Assembly (NCBI GenBank): GCA_041744735.1
Contig: JBGTKH010000543.1
Location: 1-7,505, forward strand
Direction: 5' to 3'
From: JBGTKH01 sp041744735
Lineage (GTDB): Bacteria > Planctomycetota > Planctomycetia > Pirellulales > Pirellulaceae
Length of the DNA: 7,505 nucleotides
A program made the translations under genes and the position numbers. Below the pieces are notes generated by a model. It saw only the letters and a list, made by a program, of their open reading frames with translations. It ran no database searches and had not been told where the DNA came from. This document shows positions 1 to 5,784 of the stretch, piece after piece. Every line of letters begins with the position of its first letter. Positions within the stretch are counted from its first letter, which is position 1.

Positions 1-728
1 CGCAACAGCACGTCGCCGCGTGTGGGAGTCGGGTCGGGATGCTGCTTCAGAATTTTTGTGAACAACCGGCTGGCACCCACGAAGTCGTATTGATCCAACG
101 CCAGGCAACCGAGCTTGTACGCCGCATCATCGCCGAGCGAACTGACAAAGTATCGCCGCACGACTTCCGCCAGTGCCCGCTGCTGTGTTTGGTCGCCCGC
201 GGCGGCCAGCACACCCTGTGCGTCGCCGTCGGCGGTGATGCGATACACGCGCAGCCCTTCGGGCGGCAGCGACGCCAGCTTGCGTTCAACCTCTTCGGCC
301 AGCGACGTGTACGTGCGGCCGTCGCGAGTCATCAACGTATCGCCGCTTTCGTCCAGCACCTTCTGCCAGAGCACAACGGCCAGATCGTAACGCTTGTCCC
401 TTACAAATTGCTCGGCCCGCGCCAATAACCGTTCCATTTCCGGGTCTGTCTTCAAAGGTGCGCCGCCGGGGAAGTTTTCTTGGGCCATGGAATCGGCGCT
501 GATCGCCGGCCGGTTGGCGTCAGGCGGAGCGGCGCCGAATTGGGCGCGGGCTGTTTGGCAGAATGTCAAACCAAAGGCCAGCGTTATTGATGCAATGCCG
601 TACGATAAACATGAAGGTGTCGTTCGACGGCGCGATTTCGCGCCGATAGAGCGAAATATGGGTTTCGCGCCGATAGAGCGAAATATGGATTTCGCCCCGA
701 AGGGGCGCGATATGATAGCCCAGGGCAT
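1..728 (-). CDS. secreted TPR-like protein, N-terminal part (probable PQQ/beta-propeller-type planctomycete protein), runs off left edge
   Basis: The frame is open to the left edge, so only the N-terminal part is visible. From the ATG at 488 it reads MAQENFPGG and then an alpha-helical region with two TPR-like helix pairs. One is around ARAEQFVRDKRYDLAVVLWQ and the other around YKLGCLALDQYDFVGASRLF, ending KILKQHPDP. This resembles the N-terminal helical region of planctomycete PQQ-binding-like beta-propeller proteins; the propeller itself would lie outside the window. Upstream of 488, in the same frame, is a clear Sec-type signal sequence: SRRR, then a hydrophobic run GIASITLAFGLTF, then TARA before QF as a likely cleavage site. 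No ATG, GTG or TTG lies just before it. The nearest in-frame start that keeps it is the ATG at 728, inside a palindromic repeat, and another in-frame ATG lies at 932. I chose 728; 488 is the conservative alternative. It is the last gene of the minus-strand series. Confidence 0.6.
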   Translation of the reverse strand, partial: MPWAIISRPFGAKSIFRSIGAKPIFRSIGAKSRRRTTPSCLSYGIASITLAFGLTFCQTARAQFGAAPPDANRPAISADSMAQENFPGGAPLKTDPEMERLLARAEQFVRDKRYDLAVVLWQKVLDESGDTLMTRDGRTYTSLAEEVERKLASLPPEGLRVYRITADGDAQGVLAAAGDQTQQRALAEVVRRYFVSSLGDDAAYKLGCLALDQYDFVGASRLFTKILKQHPDPTPTRGDVLL

Positions 729-905
729 CGCCCTGGGTGGTTTTTGCGCAATGTGTTCCCAAAGCCCTGAAAGGGCGAGACATTCGAGGTTCCGCTTATC
801 TCGCCCTTTCAGGGCTTCGGCGAAGACGTCCGCGTCCCGAAACCCAGGGCGTTGCCCTGGGCTATCTTGTTTCGCCCTTTCAGGGCTGTCATGTTTCGCC
901 CCTTG
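631..905. repeat. cluster of short palindromic repeats between batA-like gene and TPR-like gene
   Basis: This junction is built from small hairpins. At 693-707 cgcccc and ggggcg flank gaa. At 719-737 cccagggc and gccctggg flank atc, and the same stem recurs at 843-861 around gtt. The stem gccct/agggc occurs three times, at 764-776 around gaa and at 803-815 and 874-886 around ttc; the first is inverted relative to the other two. Such REP-like mosaics are typical of non-coding gaps. The minus strand is nevertheless open in one frame right across it, in phase with the downstream gene. Confidence 0.85.
636..689. repeat. 27-bp direct tandem repeat, two copies plus a partial third
   Basis: Copies at 636-662 and 663-689 differ only in their last base, and a third begins at 690 with tttcgc before diverging into the cgcccc hairpin. 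Each copy has a small stem of tttcgc and gcgaaa around a nine-base loop. The period is a multiple of three, so on the minus strand the array translates as a repeated nine-residue unit (IFRSIGAKP / IFRSIGAKS) without a stop. It lies just upstream of the signal sequence of the TPR-like protein. Confidence 0.9.
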
Positions 906-935
906 TGAGCGGTCATTTACAACGTGCCACATCGC

Positions 936-3239
936 TTACCTCCGCAATCCAAACAGCCATCCCAAGATCTGTTCGCCGCACAACACGCCGACGAGCACGG
1001 CCAGCACCGTGTGCCACACTTCGTGCTGCGAACCGCGGACTCCTTGAGCGGCGGCGGCATCCGCGGTGGAGATGGTGACCGGTGCGTCACCCAATTCACG
1101 CTTCAGCGCCGCTGTGTCCAAGCGCTTTAAATCTCCTTCGCGCGGATCGACGTTGGCAGCGAACAGCACGCGATCGGAACCGCCGTCGGTGCGAGTCAAC
1201 TCCAACTCGTAAAATCCGCGGCGATCGGTATCGGCGTGTACGATCTTCCACACGGTTTGATCGGCCGACTGCTGAGACGTCTCCGCCGGTGCCGCCTGCA
1301 CGCCGATGCGCTGGTCGCCGGGCATGTGCAGCGCCGCATCCATTTTATACTGAGTCAAATCGACGGGCTGCCGCAGCGGCTGACCAACGGCCAAATCGCC
1401 GCTGCCCCCGACATTTCGCGCCATGTAGCGGACCAGTTCCTGCATCGTGATCAAGTAACTTGGATCATCGGTCCATGTGCTCCAGTCGGCGTCGGCGGGG
1501 ATTGTCAGCGCGACGACACGTCCGGAATCGAAACTTCGTTCGACAATTGCCGGCGATTCGTCCACGTCGGTGAAGCGGGCCAGCACCGCCACGTCGCGGC
1601 CAAGCTGTTCGGGCTTCATCGAAGCGCCCCACCAGCGAAACGTTTTCACGCGATCCAGGAACGGATTATTCTGTCCCTCAAACACTCGCAGCACGACGTG
1701 ATTGCCGACGACGATGTGAAAGAACGACCATGTGCTTTCGCTTTCGTCGCCGCGAAGGCCCTCGAGCCGAATGGGCGACAGGCCGGTCGCGTCGCGGTAG
1801 AGTTGCTGATTGAAGAAACTCTCGTCGGTTTGATCACCCGGCATCAGAATCAACCCGCCGCCGGCCCTTGTCCACGCTTCCAAAGCTTCCAGCCGCGGTT
1901 GGCTTAAGCGGTACAAGTTGCAAAGAAAGATGACTTGATACTTGTCGAGCCGCACGGTTTCCAACTCTGATTCGGTGATGACTTCCACAGCGATGCCCGA
2001 CAGCGATTGGCCGGGCGGAACCAGCGCCCGCTGTAAATAGAACGACTCGGATCGCCCGTACGTGGCCGACGGATCGCCGTCGACGATCAGCGTCGGGATG
2101 CCGGGCACGACGCGAGCGGCGAAGAACCGCGTGCTGTCGGCCGCCAGCCGATCTTGAGCGCCGGGATCGATTGTCACCACTTCCGCTTGGACGCGGATCG
2201 CATCAACCGGTGCGGTTCGCGACGAATTCCCAATTCCATCGTCGGCCACCGGCAACTCGGGCGGAGCAAACGTGAAGCTGAACGCAGCCGTGGCCGATCC
2301 GCCGGCTGCGATTTGCTCGATCTCGGCCGTCAGCGGAATCGATTGGCCCGCCGTGAATTTCACCGTCAAGTCGCGAACTTCAGCGTCTCCGAAATTCGCC
2401 AGCGTGACGTCGAACCGCGACGAGACGCCCGCCACCAGCGTGTCCTCCGGCCGAATCGAAGTGATCGCCACGTTATTGTGCTCGCCGCCGGCCACGTCGA
2501 TGAGAAAGCAGCCGTTCGTTTGCTTGGCCAGCCGTCGCAGGATTTGCGCGGGTTGATTGTTGCCGTCAGTTTGTTCGCTCGTCCAATCTCGCTCGCGCAT
2601 GTCGGTCAGCACATACACCACGCGATTGACATTCTTCGGCTCAGTCGCAACATAGTGTTCCAATTCCAACAAGGCCGCAGCCAAGTTGGCTGGCCTATCC
2701 GTGGCTTCAAGACTCTCAATCGTGTCGATCAAATCGCCGAGCGTATCGGTGCGGATGAGTGCCGCGTTGATCTGCCGCTGATCGGGTTGCGACGTGACAA
2801 GCAATGTCAGCGTGTCGTCGGACTTGCCGGTTGCTAGATTCCTAACCAAATCGGTGAGACTTCGTTTCGCCGCGTCCATCGCCGATTCGTTGCCGCTCTG
2901 GACTTGCATGCTGAGCGAATCGTCCAACAGCACGATCCGCTCGAACTGGGCGGTTTCCAACAGCCCCGCCGTCAATCCGGTCGGCAAGAACGGCCGGGCG
3001 AGCAGCAGGCCGATCAGAAACACGGTCAGGCATCGCAATAGCAACAGCAGCAGGTTTTCGAGCCGCACGCGACGCCGGTTCCGCTTGTCCGCATCCAGCA
3101 GAAAATCCATCGCCGCCCAATCGACGACTTTGAACCGGCGCTTGTTCAGCAGGTGAATGATGATCGGCGCCGCGACCAGCAGCGTACCGAGGCCCAACAG
3201 CCACGGGTTCACCATCCAACTGCTAAACCAATTGAGCAT
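936..3239 (-). CDS. BatA-type membrane protein with VWA-like and glutamine-amidotransferase-like domains
   Basis: 767 residues. Residues 1-85 match the BatA N-terminal domain (PF07584 / TIGR02226 type). They contain a membrane helix at about 13-31, the conserved basic stretch HLLNKRRFKVVDWAAMDFLL, then RRRVRLENLL leading into a second helix at about 62-80. A VWA-like domain follows, with a DxSxS metal-site motif (D106, S108, S110 in LLDDSLSM) and a later VLTDM at 210-214. About 255-330 looks like a beta-sandwich of the CARDB kind. About 378-475 looks like a class I glutamine-amidotransferase-like fold (IPTLIVDGD, RAGGGLILMPGDQ), probably non-catalytic. A C-terminal helix (about 743-763) precedes GLRR and the stop. 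Helices at both ends imply a large non-cytoplasmic domain anchored twice. It lies downstream of moxR and the DUF58 gene, as is common in planctomycetes. No Shine-Dalgarno precedes the start, which abuts a 16-bp tandem repeat. The general family is secure; the function is not established. Confidence 0.93.
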   Translation of the reverse strand: MLNWFSSWMVNPWLLGLGTLLVAAPIIIHLLNKRRFKVVDWAAMDFLLDADKRNRRRVRLENLLLLLLRCLTVFLIGLLLARPFLPTGLTAGLLETAQFERIVLLDDSLSMQVQSGNESAMDAAKRSLTDLVRNLATGKSDDTLTLLVTSQPDQRQINAALIRTDTLGDLIDTIESLEATDRPANLAAALLELEHYVATEPKNVNRVVYVLTDMRERDWTSEQTDGNNQPAQILRRLAKQTNGCFLIDVAGGEHNNVAITSIRPEDTLVAGVSSRFDVTLANFGDAEVRDLTVKFTAGQSIPLTAEIEQIAAGGSATAAFSFTFAPPELPVADDGIGNSSRTAPVDAIRVQAEVVTIDPGAQDRLAADSTRFFAARVVPGIPTLIVDGDPSATYGRSESFYLQRALVPPGQSLSGIAVEVITESELETVRLDKYQVIFLCNLYRLSQPRLEALEAWTRAGGGLILMPGDQTDESFFNQQLYRDATGLSPIRLEGLRGDESESTWSFFHIVVGNHVVLRVFEGQNNPFLDRVKTFRWWGASMKPEQLGRDVAVLARFTDVDESPAIVERSFDSGRVVALTIPADADWSTWTDDPSYLITMQELVRYMARNVGGSGDLAVGQPLRQPVDLTQYKMDAALHMPGDQRIGVQAAPAETSQQSADQTVWKIVHADTDRRGFYELELTRTDGGSDRVLFAANVDPREGDLKRLDTAALKRELGDAPVTISTADAAAAQGVRGSQHEVWHTVLAVLVGVLCGEQILGWLFGLRR

Positions 3240-3270
3240 TTTAGCTTTCAGCGATTTTAGCTTTCAGCGA
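3239..3270. repeat. 16-bp perfect tandem repeat touching the batA-like start codon
   Basis: Two identical copies of ttttagctttcagcga lie at 3239-3254 and 3255-3270. Read on the minus strand each is TCGCTGAAAGCTAAAA, and the second runs straight into the ATG of the BatA-type gene, sharing base 3239 with it. The repeat occupies the place where a ribosome-binding site would be expected, and it contains no AGGA or GGAG motif. Confidence 0.9.
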
Positions 3271-3284
3271 TCAGCCTTTGTCCT

Positions 3285-3388
3285 GGTTCCCAAGCTCCGG
3301 CTTGGGAACCGATTTGCCCAAAGCTCTGCTTCGCGCGTCGGGAAGTCGAGCTTCCAGAAGATGCGTTCCCAAGCCGGAGCTTGAGAAC
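3285..3388. repeat. inverted pair of palindromes in the DUF58-batA gap
   Basis: A perfect 11-bp stem, ggttcccaagc and gcttgggaacc around tccg, lies at 3285-3310. A second, imperfect palindrome (gttcccaagc / gcttgagaac around cgga, one mismatch) lies at 3365-3388. The loops are reverse complements, so the second copy is the first one inverted. Between them is a smaller hairpin, ggaag/cttcc, at 3341-3355. This is a REP/BIME-like arrangement in the 247-bp gap. Confidence 0.85.
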
Positions 3389-3484
3389 GAGGTCGTCGTA
3401 GAGGTCATCGTAGAGGTTGTCAACGAGATTCTCATCGGAGTCCTCTCTCTGGCCCTCGACCCTTCGCACTCGACCCTCGACGCT
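3389..3484. repeat. 12-bp degenerate tandem repeat and ccctcgac direct repeats
   Basis: Three 12-bp units at 3389-3400, 3401-3412 and 3413-3424 read gaggtcgtcgta, gaggtcatcgta and gaggttgtcaac. Further on, ccctcgac occurs at 3453-3460 and 3474-3481. With the palindromes and the 16-bp tandem, almost the whole gap between the DUF58 and BatA-type genes is repetitive, and I see no separate gene in it. A short minus-strand frame across it gives acidic NLYDDLYDDL, which I take as a by-product of the repeat. Confidence 0.7.
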
Positions 3485-3486
3485 GC

Positions 3487-4407
3487 TCACCGCGCGATTC
3501 GCCGCCGGGTCTTTTGCCGGAAGGTCAGATAGCTGGTGAGCGCCGCGTCGAGTGGGTCCTTGGTGTTCATCAGCACGTAGTCGATTCCTGACGCCGCACA
3601 GCTCTTGCGGACTTGCGTCAGAAACCGCTCGACCGCTTCCAAGTACGACCGCCGCAAGGCCCGCGGCTCGGTGTGCAATTGCGCCGTGGATTCCAGCCCG
3701 CGGAAGAGCGTGTTGTCTTGAAAGGGAAACGTCAACTCGTCATCGTGCAGCACATGGAAGACAACCACTTCGTGCCGCCGCAAGCGAAACTGTCGCAGCG
3801 CTTCGGTCAGCGTCGCGGGGTTAACGAACAAGTCCGAAATGAGCACGATCAACCCGCGCCGCCGAATCTGCTGAGCTAATTCGGGAAACACGCCGGACAC
3901 GTCGGTTTGATTGTCTGGATCAGTCTGTTGCAGTTCGTGCAGCAGCAACTTTAAGTGGCTCGGGTGCGAGCTGGCCGGCAAATGGCGTTGAATTTTGGTG
4001 TTGAATGTGACCAGACCCACGGCGTCCTGTTGATGCTGCAGCAGATACGCCAGACTCGCCGCTGCCGTGGCGCCGTAGTCGAATTTGCTCCAACCGTCGC
4101 GCTCGCCGTAACGCATCGACTTGCTGCTGTCCAACAGCAGTGTGCACTTCAGGTTCGTTTCTTCTTCGTATTCCTTGATGTACAGCCGGTCCGTCTTTGA
4201 CCAGACTTTCCAATCGATGTGTTTGATGTCGTCGCCCGGCGAGTACTCGCGGTGGCTGGCGAATTCGACGGCGAAGCCGTGGTAGGGACTTTGATGATGG
4301 CCGGTGATGAACCCTTCGACCACCAGCCGCGCACGTACGTCGAGCCGCTTGATCTTGTCGAGCGTCTTGGGGTCGAGGAAATTTTTGGGGGCGTCGGCGG
4401 TCGCCAT
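3487..4407 (-). CDS. DUF58 domain-containing protein (VWA-like fold)
   Basis: 306 residues, the usual size of the short soluble DUF58 proteins, with no membrane helix or signal peptide. The DUF58 signature is plain: HREYSPGDDIKHIDWKVWSK at 52-71, then TDRLYIKEYEEETNL. This leads into a VWA-like strand with an intact DxSxS metal-site motif (D93, S95, S97 in LLLDSSKSM) and a later LISDLF with D192. The ATG at 4407 is supported by AAGGA five bases upstream. The gene follows moxR after a 96-bp gap holding a long inverted repeat and precedes the BatA-type membrane protein. Pairing of MoxR with DUF58 proteins is widely conserved, and DUF58 is usually treated as a MoxR partner; the biochemical role is unknown. 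The family call is very secure. Confidence 0.96.
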   Translation of the reverse strand: MATADAPKNFLDPKTLDKIKRLDVRARLVVEGFITGHHQSPYHGFAVEFASHREYSPGDDIKHIDWKVWSKTDRLYIKEYEEETNLKCTLLLDSSKSMRYGERDGWSKFDYGATAAASLAYLLQHQQDAVGLVTFNTKIQRHLPASSHPSHLKLLLHELQQTDPDNQTDVSGVFPELAQQIRRRGLIVLISDLFVNPATLTEALRQFRLRRHEVVVFHVLHDDELTFPFQDNTLFRGLESTAQLHTEPRALRRSYLEAVERFLTQVRKSCAASGIDYVLMNTKDPLDAALTSYLTFRQKTRRRIAR

Positions 4408-4412
4408 GTCGG

Positions 4413-4417
4413 TCCTT
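4413..4417 (-). promoter_or_regulatory. Shine-Dalgarno for the DUF58 gene
   Basis: AAGGA on the minus strand, five bases before the ATG at 4407. It fixes the start and contrasts with the BatA-type gene, which has none. Confidence 0.7.
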
Positions 4418-4443
4418 CTGAAATCAACGGCTGGTTACTTCTT

Positions 4444-4507
4444 GTAGCCGAATTCGCCAGAATTTGGATGATTCGCGATTCACCCAAATTCTGGCGAATT
4501 CGGCTAC
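4444..4507. repeat. 64-bp near-perfect inverted repeat between moxR and the DUF58 gene
   Basis: The arms 4444-4467 and 4484-4507 are perfect reverse complements over 24 bp (gtagccgaattcgccagaat and on). The centre continues pairing with two mismatched positions down to a tcgcga core, so the whole unit can fold into one long hairpin. The moxR stop codon (TAG, complement of 4504-4506) lies inside the right arm. In the mRNA it would form a strong hairpin between the two genes, which could stabilise the upstream message or partly terminate transcription. I see no U-run to make it a classical terminator. Confidence 0.93.
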
Positions 4508-5577
4508 GAGCGGAATGCCCGTGCAAGCTGCGGGGCGACTTCGTCTCCGGCATCGCGTTCGGGGATTTCACGGATCAGCCGATCGACCACTTTGTCCGGC
4601 GTGATGCCGTTCGATTCGGCGTTAAAGTTCGTGATAATGCGATGCCGCAGCACCGGATGCGCGACGGCCTTAATGTCGTCCGTCGTAACAAAGAACCGGC
4701 CGTGCAATATGGCCCGCGCCTTGCCGCCCAACAGCAGATACTGCATCCCGCGCGGCCCGGCGCCCCAACTGACCCACTCGTAAATAAAGTCTGGGATCTC
4801 GCCTTCGTGTACGCGGGTACCGCGAACCAATCGCAGCGCGTAATGGATCACGTGCGGCGCGGCGGGCACGCGTCGGACTAGCTCTTGCAGCCGTGCGATT
4901 TCGTCGGCCGAGAGGACTTCGTTCACGTCCGGATGAAACTCGGACGTCGTTGTCTCGGCGATGCGATATTCTTCATCGTAACTCGGGTAACGCACGAAGA
5001 CCTTGAACATGAAGCGGTCTTGCTGAGCCTCGGGCAACGTGTATGTGCCTTCTTGTTCGATCGGGTTCTGTGTGGCCAGCACGAAGAACGGCGCGGGCAG
5101 CGGATGCCGCTGGCCGCCGATGGTGACTTGCCGTTCCTGCATCGCTTCCAACAACGCGGCCTGCGTCTTCGGCGGCGTGCGGTTGATCTCGTCGGCCAGA
5201 ATCACGTTGGCAAACACCGGCCCGCGCAGAAATTTGAAGCCGCGGTCGCCGGTCGCTTTGTTTTCCTGGATCACTTCGGTCCCCGTGATGTCCGACGGCA
5301 TCAAGTCGGGCGTGAATTGAATGCGGTTAAAGTCCAGCCGCAACGACCGGGCCAGCGTGCTGACCATCAACGTCTTGGCCAGCCCCGGCACGCCTTCCAG
5401 CAAGCAATGCCCCTGCGAGAAAATGGCGATCAGCAGTTGTTCGATCACCTGTTCCTGGCCCACGATCACCTTGGCCAGCTCCGCACGGATCGCCGCATGG
5501 GCCGCTTCGAGACGCTCCAGCGCCTGCATGTCATCCTGGCTAAGATCTCGGGCGGGAGCCTCTGGCTGCGACTGCAT
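4504..5577 (-). CDS. MoxR-family AAA+ ATPase
   Basis: 357 residues, slightly longer than the usual 310-340 because of a hydrophilic N-terminal tail of about 35 residues. The AAA+ elements are all in place: Walker A GVPGLAKT (62-69), Walker B VILADE (125-130) followed by INRTPPKTQAALLEAMQE, sensor 1 ATQNP (168-172), arginine finger R188 in LPEAQQDRF, and sensor 2 GAGPRG with R276. A lid domain fills the C-terminal third. No membrane segment is present. MoxR ATPases are cytoplasmic hexamer-forming enzymes thought to remodel or metal-load VWA partners. Here the DUF58 and BatA-type genes follow on the same strand and another VWA gene is divergent. AAGGA at 5586-5590 supports the ATG at 5577. The stop codon and final bases fall in a palindromic repeat, so the last residues may be repeat-derived. 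Confidence 0.97.
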   Translation of the reverse strand: MQSQPEAPARDLSQDDMQALERLEAAHAAIRAELAKVIVGQEQVIEQLLIAIFSQGHCLLEGVPGLAKTLMVSTLARSLRLDFNRIQFTPDLMPSDITGTEVIQENKATGDRGFKFLRGPVFANVILADEINRTPPKTQAALLEAMQERQVTIGGQRHPLPAPFFVLATQNPIEQEGTYTLPEAQQDRFMFKVFVRYPSYDEEYRIAETTTSEFHPDVNEVLSADEIARLQELVRRVPAAPHVIHYALRLVRGTRVHEGEIPDFIYEWVSWGAGPRGMQYLLLGGKARAILHGRFFVTTDDIKAVAHPVLRHRIITNFNAESNGITPDKVVDRLIREIPERDAGDEVAPQLARAFRS

Positions 5578-5784
5578 ATTCGGTTTCCTTGACAGGTTCT
5601 ATTTCCGAGGTTGACGAGTCCATTGTAGGCCGCCGTACTGGTTTTACCAGCGGAACGGGAGTTGGAATGCTATGCGCTGCGACAGGACGATTTACAATGA
5701 ATGCAACGACTGAGTGGCACGCCCGGTCAATAGTTGTTTCTGCTTTGGTATTTGAGAGACGTGAGATTGACGATTCAGCAGCCA
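5578..5784. promoter_or_regulatory. divergent intergenic region between moxR and the VWA gene
   Basis: About 207 bp separates the divergent starts and is probably the promoter region for both directions. On the plus strand TTGACA occurs at 5589-5594, but no good -10 box lies 16-18 bases further on. On the minus strand TTGACC (complement of 5725-5730) also lacks a convincing partner. I see no operator-like palindrome and none of the repeat families that fill the other gaps. Part of the region may be coding if the VWA gene starts earlier, at GTG 5761 or TTG 5734. Confidence 0.4.
5586..5590 (-). promoter_or_regulatory. Shine-Dalgarno for moxR
   Basis: AAGGA on the minus strand, eight bases before the ATG at 5577, which supports that start over internal ones. 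Confidence 0.65.

Noticed and set aside
520..783. Minus-strand frame with ATG at 783, also using the ATG at 612
   Set aside because: It is one frame off the real signal-peptide frame, translates mainly repeats, and ends in Arg-rich sequence without domain features.
636..905. Possible CRISPR array from the repeated units
   Set aside because: The 27-bp units are directly adjacent with no spacers, and the other stems are irregularly spaced and in both orientations.
394..1047. Plus-strand open frame of 217 codons over the left junction
   Set aside because: It overlaps the TPR-like and BatA-type genes antisense and its middle is pure palindromic repeat; no recognisable domain.
2154..2837. Long plus-strand frames antisense to the BatA-type gene (also 1236-1907)
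   Set aside because: Typical GC-rich shadows; Arg-rich translations with no motifs, against a clearly recognised gene on the other strand.
3257..3490. 77-codon minus-strand frame in the DUF58-batA gap
   Set aside because: Starts on the repeats just after DUF58 and consists of 12-bp tandem and palindrome translation (NLYDDLYDDL); no sign of a real protein.
4885..5592. 235-codon plus-strand frame antisense to moxR
   Set aside because: Lies wholly over a MoxR gene with all AAA+ motifs; the antisense translation has no family resemblance.
5589..5617. Consensus-like TTGACA as a plus-strand promoter
   Set aside because: The position 17 bases on reads tgacga, not a -10 box; kept only as a note in the intergenic region.
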